DNA from: Planctomycetota bacterium
GTDB taxonomy: Bacteria; Planctomycetota; Phycisphaerae; UBA1845
Direction: 5' to 3'
DNA: 11,690 bases
NCBI GenBank assembly: GCA_022566435.1
Contig: JADFIX010000018.1
Coordinates: 1-11,690, forward strand
The position numbers were made by a program, and so were the translations under genes. Position 1 is the stretch's first letter. The number at the start of each line of letters is the position of its first letter. The notes under the pieces were generated by a model. That model saw nothing but the letters and a program-made list of their open reading frames with translations, was not told the DNA's origin and made no database searches. Shown here in pieces: positions 1-6,268 of the stretch.

Positions 1-16
1 CAAATAACATCGTGGG

Positions 17-89
17 GTTCTCCTGTAGAAAGAATTCCGTTTTGGCGATCTCACACGGATACGCCGTCCAACGAATTCTGCAGGAGAAC
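17..89. repeat. Interrupted inverted repeat upstream of kinase 1
   Basis: The left arm (17-37) contains GTTCTCCTG and GAATTC. The right arm (73-89) contains GAATTC and CAGGAGAAC. The 9-bp and 6-bp blocks are exact reverse complements in matching order; a 6-nt spacer separates them on the left and a 2-nt spacer on the right. About 35 nt lie between the arms. It could be an operator or an RNA structure in the leader of the kinase gene. No regulator is identified and chance is not excluded. Confidence 0.35.
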
Positions 90-105
90 GCTCTTTCATA
101 GAATC

Positions 106-120
106 AAGTCCTTCGGACTT
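106..120 (+). other. Small hairpin in the kinase 1 leader
   Basis: AAGTCC, a TTC loop and GGACTT form a perfect 6-bp stem about 44 nt before the kinase start codon. A run of G follows instead of T, so it does not look like an intrinsic terminator. It may be a 5' UTR structure, but nothing in the sequence shows a function. Confidence 0.25.
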
Positions 121-163
121 GGGGGGACGATTTCGCTCCGTCGGGTGACAGAGAAAGAGATAA

Positions 164-2377
164 ATGACGAACCAGGAAGATGGGATCGATCGAACGGAGA
201 CCGGCGGTCTGCCGCCGACCCAAACGCAAGAGCACACACCGTCGCCCGGCGCTGCGGGCATTCCCAAGCGCATCGGGCAGTACCGCATCAAGCGGGCGAT
301 TGCATCGGGTGGTATGGGTACGGTCTACGAGGCGCTCCAGGAGAAACCCCGCCGTACCGTGGCCCTCAAGCTCATGCGCGCCGGCATCGCCTCGCGCTCC
401 GCCCTGCGCCGCTTCGAGTACGAATCGCAACTGCTCGCCCGGCTTCGTCACCCCGGCATCGCTCAGGTCTACGACGCAGGCACCCACAAAGACGGCGAGG
501 TCACCGTCCCCTACTTCGCCATGGAGTACATCGTCGGGGCCAAGGCGGTCACCGACTACGCCAAAGACAAGAAGCTCGGTACCCGCGAAAGCATGAAGCT
601 CTTCTCCGCCGTCTGCGAGGCCGTCCATCACGGCCACCAGAAGGGCATCATCCACCGCGACCTCAAGCCCTCCAACATCCTCGTCGATTCCTCCGGCCAG
701 GTGAAGATCATCGACTTCGGCGTCGCGCGTTGTACCGACTCCGACATGGCGGTCACCACCTTGCAGACGGATGTCGGCCAACTCATCGGCACTTTGCAAT
801 ACATGAGCCCCGAGCAGTGCGCCGCCGACCCCCACGACATCGACACCCGCAGCGATGTCTACGCCCTCGGCGTCGTCTTCTACGAGATGCTTTGTGAGCG
901 GCTGCCCTATGACCTCAAAGGCACGGCCATCCACGAAGCGACAAGGATCATTCGCGAGCAGGAACCCACCAGGCTGAGCACCTTGAACAGAACGCTTCGC
1001 GGCGACGTGGAGACCATCGTCCTGAAGGCGTTGGAGAAGGACCGCGACCGGCGCTACCGTTCCTGCATCGAACTGAGTGACGACCTTGGCCGTTACCTGC
1101 GCAACGAGCCGATCAGCGCCCGACCGGCGAGTGCGATGTATCAGTTCAAGAAGCTTATCTCCCGGCACAAGGCCCCCTTTTGCTTTGTGGTTGTGTTGTT
1201 CCTGCTGATCAGCGGTTTCGGCGTCTGGATGAGCGTGATGTACACCCGTGCCGACGGGCTCCGCCTGGATGCCGTCGCCGCCGAACAGGAGCAGGCCCGG
1301 GCCCGCAAGGAAGCGGAAGAAGCCCGTGACACCCTAGAGACCGTCACCGAATTCCAGCAATCCATGCTCAGCGACATCGACGCCGAGACGATGGGTCGCG
1401 GGATCATCCACGCACTTCGCGAGGGCATCGGCAAAGGGCTGGAACAAAAAGAAGACTTGACACCGCAAGAGGTTGAAACATCTTTGGCGCCGTTTGACCG
1501 ACTCATCGGCGAGGTCAACGCCACCAACCTTGCACTGAAGGTGGTCGATGAATACGTGCTCGCGCGCGCGGTGGAGACGATCCATAAGGATTTCGCCGAC
1601 CAGCCGCTCGTTCGCGCCGACCTTGAGCAGACGGTAGCCGACACGTACCGGAAGATCGGTCTTTATGACCCCGCGATGCCCTTGCAGGCGGCATCCCTGG
1701 AGACCCGCCGCCGAGTCCTGGGCAACGACCACCCGGACACGCTGATATCGATCAACAACATGGGCGTCCTGCTCCTGGCGATGGGCAAGCTGGACGAGGC
1801 CGAGCCCTACTACCGCGAGGCCCTGGAGGGCAATCGCCGCGTCCTGGGCGACGACCACCCGTTCACGCTGTTCTCGATCAGCAACATGGGCGACCTGCTC
1901 CAGGCGATGGGCAAGCTGGACGAGGCCGAGCCCTACTCCCGCGAGGCGCTGGAGGGCAACCGCCGGCTCCTGGGCGACGAGCACCCGAGTACGCTGATCT
2001 CTATCCACAACATGGGACGTCTGATGCGTAATCTAGGGCGGTTGGAGGAAGCAGAAACGCTGGGCGCCGAAGCGGTCCGGGGGGCAAGAGCCAAACTCCC
2101 GCACTCCCACCCGTTTCGTTTCGGTGCGCTGGGTCAACACGGTCGCACGCTCGCGGCAATGGAGCAGTTCGTCGAAGCTGAGGCGGCGCTTCTAGAGGCG
2201 TACGATGGCTTCACGAACTCGCTCGGTCCCGAACATAGGCGCACTGCCGGGATCGTCGAAGCGCTCCTTGACCTCTACGAATCCTGGCACGCCGCCGAGC
2301 CGGGCAAGGGCTACGACGCCAAAGCCGCCGAATGGCGGGCGAAGGTGCCGAAGGAAGAATCGAAAGAGGACAAATGA
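164..2377 (+). CDS. Membrane Ser/Thr protein kinase with C-terminal TPR array (kinase 1)
   Basis: This is a Hanks-type (PknB-like) Ser/Thr kinase of 737 residues. A 40-residue polar, Pro/Thr-rich N-terminus precedes the kinase domain (about 40-315). Visible motifs are the glycine loop ASGGMG (47-52), catalytic Lys69 in VALK, the likely helix-C Glu87, HRDLKPSN with Asp166, DFG with Asp184, and SPE at 215-217. A single hydrophobic segment at about 338-360 should anchor the kinase in the cytoplasm. After a charged Glu/Arg-rich linker (about 368-400), the C-terminus holds kinesin-light-chain-type TPRs with LGxxHPxTL motifs at 519, 561 and 603, an exact 42-residue period; the topology puts them on the other side of the membrane. 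Purine-rich GAGAAAGAGA at 151-160 precedes the ATG. The architecture is typical of planctomycete kinases; the substrate is unknown. It is a close paralogue of the kinase at 6609, with shorter TPRs. Confidence 0.95.
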   Translation: MTNQEDGIDRTETGGLPPTQTQEHTPSPGAAGIPKRIGQYRIKRAIASGGMGTVYEALQEKPRRTVALKLMRAGIASRSALRRFEYESQLLARLRHPGIAQVYDAGTHKDGEVTVPYFAMEYIVGAKAVTDYAKDKKLGTRESMKLFSAVCEAVHHGHQKGIIHRDLKPSNILVDSSGQVKIIDFGVARCTDSDMAVTTLQTDVGQLIGTLQYMSPEQCAADPHDIDTRSDVYALGVVFYEMLCERLPYDLKGTAIHEATRIIREQEPTRLSTLNRTLRGDVETIVLKALEKDRDRRYRSCIELSDDLGRYLRNEPISARPASAMYQFKKLISRHKAPFCFVVVLFLLISGFGVWMSVMYTRADGLRLDAVAAEQEQARARKEAEEARDTLETVTEFQQSMLSDIDAETMGRGIIHALREGIGKGLEQKEDLTPQEVETSLAPFDRLIGEVNATNLALKVVDEYVLARAVETIHKDFADQPLVRADLEQTVADTYRKIGLYDPAMPLQAASLETRRRVLGNDHPDTLISINNMGVLLLAMGKLDEAEPYYREALEGNRRVLGDDHPFTLFSISNMGDLLQAMGKLDEAEPYSREALEGNRRLLGDEHPSTLISIHNMGRLMRNLGRLEEAETLGAEAVRGARAKLPHSHPFRFGALGQHGRTLAAMEQFVEAEAALLEAYDGFTNSLGPEHRRTAGIVEALLDLYESWHAAEPGKGYDAKAAEWRAKVPKEESKEDK
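1781..2032 (+). repeat. Tandem 126-bp TPR-coding repeat
   Basis: Two consecutive 126-bp units (1781-1906 and 1907-2032) each encode one 42-residue TPR. Their first 31 nt are identical, and by eye about six differences occur in the first 81 nt, after which they diverge. A more degenerate unit precedes them (about 1655-1780). The near-identity at DNA level, with shared codon choice, suggests recent duplication or gene conversion within kinase 1. Confidence 0.75.
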
Positions 2378-2397
2378 CGACCGACGAAAACGGGCGT

Positions 2398-2727
2398 CTA
2401 GGGCCCACCGAGATTGGTCTGAAACACCGCGTAATCGTTTAGGTCCACGCCGCAATCACCATTTAGGTCGCCGAGTGGACGTCCGTCACCGTCAACGCCC
2501 CCGGGGGCGGGCGGGTTCAGGCAGGCGTCGGCCACGTCCGGGACGCCGTCGTCGTCGTCGTCGAGGTCACAAACATCGGGCGTGCCGTCCCTGTCGAAGT
2601 CCGGCAACTGACTGCACTGGATCATGCCTCCCTGAAAGACGCCGCCGACATCTACGCCCCAATTCCTCGGTTGGGCCTTCTCCTTCGCAGGCCCATTCCA
2701 CGTCGTCCCGACGTTTCTCGACAACAT
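2398..2727 (-). CDS. TSP3/dockerin-like calcium-binding C-terminal fragment
   Basis: Reading the minus strand gives 109 residues. The first ~45 are unrecognised. They are followed by an Asp-rich thrombospondin type 3-like stretch (FDRDGTPDVCDLDDDDDG, then VPDVADACLN) and a terminal dockerin-like motif (DLNGDCGVDLNDY, then AVFQTNLGGP) directly before the stop. Such Asp/Asn loops bind calcium, and planctomycete secreted proteins commonly end this way. There is no signal peptide, the ATG at 2727 lacks a clear ribosome site, and the frame stays open for 17 further codons upstream before a stop with no better start. It is therefore probably the surviving 3' end of a larger exported protein, or a gene with a frameshift upstream. 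It converges on kinase 1, with 20 bp between the stops. Confidence 0.6.
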   Translation of the reverse strand: MLSRNVGTTWNGPAKEKAQPRNWGVDVGGVFQGGMIQCSQLPDFDRDGTPDVCDLDDDDDGVPDVADACLNPPAPGGVDGDGRPLGDLNGDCGVDLNDYAVFQTNLGGP

Positions 2728-2834
2728 TCTTGACAGGTCTCGCCGGACGACAACGTCTCCTTGATAGTCCGAATCGTACTAAATGACACATGTTGCGCTC
2801 CACGCAACAAACCGTTGATTAGAAAGGAACTCGC

Positions 2835-3788
2835 ATGAATTCACGGAAAACCACGATCCTGATCTGCCTTATGGCGGCGCCGCTGCTTTCAGCACCGGCC
2901 ATCGAGGATGACGACACACCGCGGCCACCGGACAAAACCGAGCTAAGGAGCCCCGTCGTCACGGTGCCGTTCGATGCCGATGCGTCCCGGCCGACGATCG
3001 AAGCCAAGATCAACGGCATGGGCCCGTTTCGATTCATTCTGGACACCGGCGCGCAGGGTATGCTGATCAATTCGGATCTTGCAAAAGAGCTCAATTTGAA
3101 AGCGACCGGCAAGTCACATATGGGCGATCCGAGCGATCCTGAGGCCATCGAGGTGGATCGCGTTCGACTGGACACCGTCTCGATCGGCGACGTGGTGCTC
3201 ACGGGCGTAAATGCGAATTCGTGGGAACGACCGGCGGCGTTCGGTCACGGATTGTCCGACACTCGCGGCATCATCGGCCTGATGATGCTCACCGACTTGC
3301 TCGTGACGTTCGATTATGCCAACAACGAAATGCGCCTCACGCGCGGCGAGCTTCCGCCGGTGAATGGTAAGGATGTCATTAAATTCGAAACCGACGGTGA
3401 GGGGCTTCCCACCATCAAACTGCACGTGGGCGATGTCGCGTTCGACGCCCACATTGATTCGGGATCGCCGGGCGGCTTTACATTGCCCGAAAACGTGCAA
3501 GATCGACTCAAGCTAAAGAGCAAACCGACCGTCGTCGGCCATGCACGAACCGTCAACAGCTCGTTCGATATTCTCGCGGCCGACCTCGACGGCGACGTCA
3601 GGATCGGCAGCCACACTTTCGAGCAACCGAAACTGGTGTTCATCGACATGCTCAACAGCTCGGGCGTGGGTAATATCGGTTCGGCCATCCTGCGTCAGTT
3701 CAACGTCACATTCGATCAGAGAAACGGACGCATTCGGTTTTCCGATCGGCGAGACGCCCCCACGACGATCGGCGCCATGGGCCACTGA
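2835..3788 (+). CDS. Secreted retropepsin-like aspartyl protease
   Basis: The 317-residue protein starts with a signal peptide (charged MNSRK, then a hydrophobic stretch to about residue 20 ending in an Ala-rich cleavage region). It contains two retropepsin-like lobes in one chain. The first active-site motif is FILDTGAQGMLI with Asp70; the second is HIDSGSPGGFTL with Asp208. Each is followed at the expected distance by a hydrophobic-Gly motif (GIIGLMML at 145-152, GNIGSAIL at 279-286). This is the pattern of the bacterial aspartyl protease family related to PF13650, in which the two Asp residues form one active centre. A good ribosome site (AAGGAA, 2824-2829) precedes the ATG. The product is probably periplasmic or surface-exposed. 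The substrate is unknown, and neighbours give no functional link. It stands alone between the dockerin fragment and the REP cluster. Confidence 0.88.
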   Translation: MNSRKTTILICLMAAPLLSAPAIEDDDTPRPPDKTELRSPVVTVPFDADASRPTIEAKINGMGPFRFILDTGAQGMLINSDLAKELNLKATGKSHMGDPSDPEAIEVDRVRLDTVSIGDVVLTGVNANSWERPAAFGHGLSDTRGIIGLMMLTDLLVTFDYANNEMRLTRGELPPVNGKDVIKFETDGEGLPTIKLHVGDVAFDAHIDSGSPGGFTLPENVQDRLKLKSKPTVVGHARTVNSSFDILAADLDGDVRIGSHTFEQPKLVFIDMLNSSGVGNIGSAILRQFNVTFDQRNGRIRFSDRRDAPTTIGAMGH

Positions 3789-3859
3789 ACCGGCAAGGCG
3801 ACAGGGTACGATCGGAGCGCCCGGCCCGCCGAAGGAACGGTGGGGCCGGATCGCGCCGT

Positions 3860-3888
3860 GTGCCATGGTCAAGCGAAGCGCCGCCATG
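3860..3888 (+). repeat. REP element copy 1 (29-nt class)
   Basis: This is identical over 29 nt to copies 2 and 3: left flank GTGCCATGGTCAAG, short centre CGAAG, right flank CGCCGCCATG. CATGG pairs with the terminal CCATG (a T-G pair can extend it), and the centre contains GCGAAGC, known as an exceptionally stable mini-hairpin. It is the first of three direct copies before the RAYT gene. Confidence 0.85.
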
Positions 3889-3932
3889 CGGGATCGACGA
3901 ATGCTGCTGCAAGTGCAGTAGTCGAAAAGCGG

Positions 3933-3961
3933 GTGCCATGGTCAAGCGAAGCGCCGCCATG
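3933..3961 (+). repeat. REP element copy 2 (29-nt class)
   Basis: An exact copy of the 29-nt unit at 3860, in the same orientation, starting 73 nt after it. The sequence between them is unrelated to the unit. The spacing is not a multiple of three, so the repeat falls in different reading frames and is not a protein repeat. Confidence 0.85.
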
Positions 3962-3990
3962 CCGGATACAGGACACACGCCGGGTGCTGG

Positions 3991-4019
3991 GTGCCATGGT
4001 CAAGCGAAGCGCCGCCATG
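3991..4019 (+). repeat. REP element copy 3 (29-nt class), overlapping the RAYT start
   Basis: A third exact copy, starting 58 nt after copy 2. Its last three bases (4017-4019) are the only ATG in the transposase frame that lies close to the conserved domain. The transposase start codon is therefore probably part of the REP hairpin stem. Confidence 0.85.
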
Positions 4020-4580
4020 TACGATGAAGCATCATGCAGCCTGTCCCTCCCGAACCCGAGGCGGCACAAACAAATCGCACGATACGAAAAAAGTGTGGTG
4101 CGATATGACATTCCCGGCGACGTACACGCGTTGACCTTCAGTTGTTTCGGACGCCAGGAATTCCTTGCGAAGGATCGGTTGAGATCGTGGCTGACTGATG
4201 CCATTGACACGGCAAGGCGAGAACTCGCATTCGACGTTTGGGCGTACGTGCTCATGCCGGAGCACGTTCACCTCCTAATCTACCCACGCAAAGCAACGTA
4301 CTCGATTTCGAACATTCTTCTCGCAATCAAGCGACCGGTGGCAAGGCATGCCCTCTCGTACGTACGGCGGAATGCTCCGTCCTTTCTTCGACGAATGCGC
4401 GATGCCCAACCGAATGGAAGAGTAGCCCATCGTTTCTGGCAGCGCGGCGGTGGGTATGATCGAAATCTGATTGACGCGAAGACCATCCGCAAGACGATCG
4501 ACTATATCCATCTGAATCCGATACGACGTGACCTGGCGGAAAACCCGGAAGATTGGTACTGGTCCAGTGGAGGTCTTTAG
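4017..4580 (+). CDS. REP-associated tyrosine transposase (RAYT, IS200-like HUH family)
   Basis: A 187-residue Y1 HUH-family enzyme (transposase_17 / IS200-like). The core begins near YDIPGDVHALTFSCFGR. The HUH-type metal motif is EHVHLL with His83 and His85. FWQRGGGYDRNL follows, with Tyr147 as the likely nucleophile, then the family's C-terminal signature YIHLNPIRRDL and EDWYWSS. Enzymes of this family nick or bind single-stranded REP hairpins and are usually single-copy, vertically kept genes. It is flanked by three direct REPs upstream and an inverted REP downstream, forming a REPtron. The frame is open back to 3840, but that extension runs through REPs in three different frames, so the ATG at 4017 is preferred. 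No Shine-Dalgarno is visible there; GTG at 4095 or 4098 is an alternative. The family is clear, the start less so. Confidence 0.88.
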   Translation: MYDEASCSLSLPNPRRHKQIARYEKSVVRYDIPGDVHALTFSCFGRQEFLAKDRLRSWLTDAIDTARRELAFDVWAYVLMPEHVHLLIYPRKATYSISNILLAIKRPVARHALSYVRRNAPSFLRRMRDAQPNGRVAHRFWQRGGGYDRNLIDAKTIRKTIDYIHLNPIRRDLAENPEDWYWSSGGL

Positions 4581-4677
4581 GTAGATGGGAGATCAGTACC
4601 GCTCGTACCGGACAGTAACTCGATTCCGCCGATTGATGGAAACGCGTAATGGTCATGTGCGAACTCTTGAGAGGCGG

Positions 4678-4725
4678 CATGGCGGCGCCCGGGAATACCG
4701 GGCTTGGCCATGGCACCCATGGCAC
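4678..4725 (-). repeat. REP element copy 4 (39-nt class, inverted)
   Basis: On the minus strand the unit 4716 to 4678 has left flank GTGCCATGGCCAAG, inner stem CCCGG/CCGGG around TATTC, and right flank CGCCGCCATG. Compared with copies 1-3, the flanks match except T to C after CATGG, and the centre is 10 nt longer. Nine bases of the head (GGGTGCCAT) are duplicated in tandem, extending the element to 4725. It faces the upstream copies and bounds the RAYT gene about 100 bp after its stop. Confidence 0.82.
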
Positions 4726-4810
4726 CCAGAATCTTCCTCCTGGGCCTGCTCAGGAACACCAATTGACCAGTCGCGAAAGAGACCTGTTTATTCCACCGCC
4801 TGTCACGGGA

Positions 4811-4840
4811 TTGCCGGTTATCAAGTAGACGGGATATTAT
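4811..4840 (+). promoter_or_regulatory. Candidate sigma-70-type promoter
   Basis: TTGCCG at 4811-4816 and TATTAT at 4835-4840 are separated by 18 bp. A second possible -10 (TATACT, 4871-4876) lies downstream without a good -35. Either could drive the zinc-ribbon gene with a long leader of roughly 290-320 nt. Called by eye only. Confidence 0.3.
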
Positions 4841-5168
4841 AGTCGCTGTCGGCCAGCCGCCTTGTTAAGCTATACTCGGGCGCGGCTAGTGTATCGCCGC
4901 CCTCAAATATGCGGGTTGACCAAGAGCCGGGTCGCTGACGCTCGCCGTACTGAACGCAACCGAATAGGGCGCGTGAAGGCGACGCTTCCTGAGCATAAGT
5001 ACCGCGTCTGATTCGTGCGAATGAGGAAGAAGCACGAATGAGTGGCCCGCTTGCAAACTCGCAGAATCAACCTTGGCGGTACACGAGGACGCTCACCGGT
5101 CCGGGTGGAACTCGCCCCGACGCCCGGCTCCAAGAAAGTGCCGATCAAGACAAGAAGAGGAGATTCGC

Positions 5169-5351
5169 ATGCCACCAGAGCTCGCTTCCAAAGAGGCCGC
5201 CTACGATCCACTGTGTCCACATTGCGAAAAGCGATTGTCCGAAGTCCACTGGCGGCAACTCGACGCGATCAACGCCGAGTACATGTTCATCTGTCCGAAG
5301 TGCAAGAAGGTAATCGGTGTCGGAGTGCGAAAGGCGGCGTGGATCAACTGA
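5169..5351 (+). CDS. Small zinc-ribbon protein
   Basis: This 60-residue protein has two Cys-Pro-x-Cys knuckles, CPHC at 16-19 and CPKC at 42-45. The spacing (22 residues) is that of a zinc ribbon binding one zinc ion. The second knuckle sits in a hydrophobic strand (EYMFICPKC) followed by KKVIGVGV, typical of a beta-hairpin ribbon. The start is supported by a strong purine-rich site (GAAGAGGAG, 5154-5162) seven bases before the ATG. The frame is open about 100 bp further upstream, but that part lacks a comparable ribosome site. No transmembrane segment or enzyme domain is present. Its role is unknown; similar small ribbons act as RNA-, DNA- or protein-binding accessory factors. Confidence 0.75.
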   Translation: MPPELASKEAAYDPLCPHCEKRLSEVHWRQLDAINAEYMFICPKCKKVIGVGVRKAAWIN

Positions 5352-5686
5352 GACGCCGAGTGCCGTTCCGACCTAGTTCGGAAGGCCGGAATAATCACGG
5401 GTGCCATGGCCAAGCCCGCAAGAAGCGGGCGCCGCCATGATGCTTCGATCGGTGCGCACGGCGGCGCGGACTTCAGCGGTTTTGCCCATCGCGAGCGGCC
5501 GCAAGCCAATCTTTCCTACGCAAGTCGCCGCAAATCGGGGGCATGCACGCGACGGGCCTGCGGGTAGCATGGAACCCCCAAAACCTAACATTGCCGCTGG
5601 CCGCGACCGCCTGTAGATTCATCACAAGTGGGCGACGAGCGGATCGTTGCTACGAATACCGTGATGGATGGACCGAGGGCCGACTC
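5352..5686. other. Intergenic region holding REP copy 5
   Basis: These 335 bases contain the REP element at 5401-5439. The remainder shows no recognised promoter, RNA or coding pattern. The methyltransferase frame is open back to 5543, and the translated 5543-5686 part does not resemble the missing RlmB N-terminal domain. Confidence 0.4.
5401..5439 (+). repeat. REP element copy 5 (39-nt class)
   Basis: Left flank GTGCCATGGCCAAG, inner stem CCCGC/GCGGG around AAGAA, right flank CGCCGCCATG. It belongs to the same class as the inverted copy at 4678, but the innermost stem pair is C-G where the other has G-C. This compensating change supports the hairpin. It lies about 820 bp beyond the RAYT stop, in the same orientation as copies 1-3. 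Confidence 0.82.
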
Positions 5687-6268
5687 ATGGGCCGACGCCA
5701 AAAAATGCGAATACCGATGGCCACCAAGCATGTGGATTATACGGCCACGGCCATGGCGCGGACCGAAGATGAGCTCTACGCGCTGCTCGAGAAAGTCGCA
5801 GAGCCGCTTCTGTTGATTCTCGATCGCGTGCAGGATCCGCACAACCTCGGGGCCTGCCTTCGCACCGCTGATGCGGCCGGCGTTCATGCGGTCATCGCAC
5901 CGAAGGATCGCGCCGTGGCGCTCACCGATACCGTTCGCCGCATCGCTGCGGGAGCGGCCGAACATGTTCCGTTCGTTCAAGTCACCAACCTTGTACGCAC
6001 GCTCGGCGAGTTGCAGGGCGACGGCATGCGAATCGTCGGCACCTCGGACGAGGCCAAAGCCACGCTCTACGACGCCGATCTCACCGGCCCCCTGGCCATC
6101 GCCATGGGTTTCGAGGGTTCCGGATTGCGCCGTCTGACGCAAAAACAATGCGACGTGCTGGTTCGGATACCGATGGCCGGCGCGGTTGAGTGCCTAAACG
6201 TCTCCGTCGCCACCGGCGTCTGCCTGTTCGAAGCGAATCGGCAACGCAACCGAGCCGGGCGTAAGTAG
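5687..6268 (+). CDS. rlmB: SpoU/TrmH-family rRNA 2'-O-methyltransferase, RlmB-like, short
   Basis: Predicted S-adenosylmethionine-dependent 2'-O-ribose methyltransferase, closest by recall to RlmB, which methylates G2251 of 23S rRNA. All three SpoU motifs are present. Motif 1 is [21 protein letters not shown], with the invariant Asn and Arg at about 53 and 59. Motif 2 is [13 protein letters not shown], with Glu at about 143. Motif 3 is [17 protein letters not shown], with Asn at about 171. Family members are usually ~240-250 residues, with an N-terminal L30e-like substrate-binding domain of ~75 residues. Here the catalytic part is preceded by only ~35-40 residues and the GIHAV-type opening is missing. 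GAGGG before the ATG at 5687 supports this start; 5543 (241 residues) is possible, but its extra sequence is not RlmB-like. Family confidence is high; the exact target and start are less certain. Confidence 0.82.
   Translation: MGRRQKMRIPMATKHVDYTATAMARTEDELYALLEKVAEPLLLILDRVQDPHNLGACLRTADAAGVHAVIAPKDRAVALTDTVRRIAAGAAEHVPFVQVTNLVRTLGELQGDGMRIVGTSDEAKATLYDADLTGPLAIAMGFEGSGLRRLTQKQCDVLVRIPMAGAVECLNVSVATGVCLFEANRQRNRAGRK

Larger units (their letters stand above)
4581..5168. other. Gene-free stretch between RAYT and the zinc-ribbon gene
   Basis: These 588 bases show no convincing coding region on either strand. They hold the inverted REP at 4678-4725, two promoter-like sites near 4811-4840 and 4871-4876, a small GC-rich hairpin at 4878-4902, and an exact 8-bp inverted repeat (ATTCGTGC at 5011-5018 with GCACGAAT at 5032-5039). 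The part after 4870 could be a long leader of the zinc-ribbon gene or a small RNA. No tRNA or known RNA family is recognised. Confidence 0.4.

Noticed and set aside
104..1168. A 354-residue open frame on the minus strand opposite kinase 1
   Set aside because: It mirrors the GC-rich codons of the kinase, shows no recognisable domain, and the plus-strand kinase motifs are unambiguous.
2730..2782. TTGACA at 2730-2735 as a promoter for the protease
   Set aside because: No -10 box is found at 15-19 bp; TACTAA at 2777 is far too distant.
2205..2786. An Arg-rich plus-strand frame over the dockerin fragment
   Set aside because: Its composition is that of an antisense reading of Asp-rich codons; the minus-strand TSP3/dockerin motifs explain the region.
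3840..4016. N-terminal extension of the RAYT protein to an ATG at 3840
   Set aside because: It would translate three identical REPs in three different frames, with no conserved protein pattern.
3860..4019. CRISPR array from three 29-nt identical repeats
   Set aside because: The spacings (44 and 29 nt) are unequal, further copies are inverted or dispersed, the length varies by class, no cas gene is present, and a RAYT gene explains the repeats.
4920..5040. A tRNA or known structured RNA in the gene-free stretch
   Set aside because: No T-loop, anticodon stem or acceptor pairing was found; only short isolated inverted repeats.
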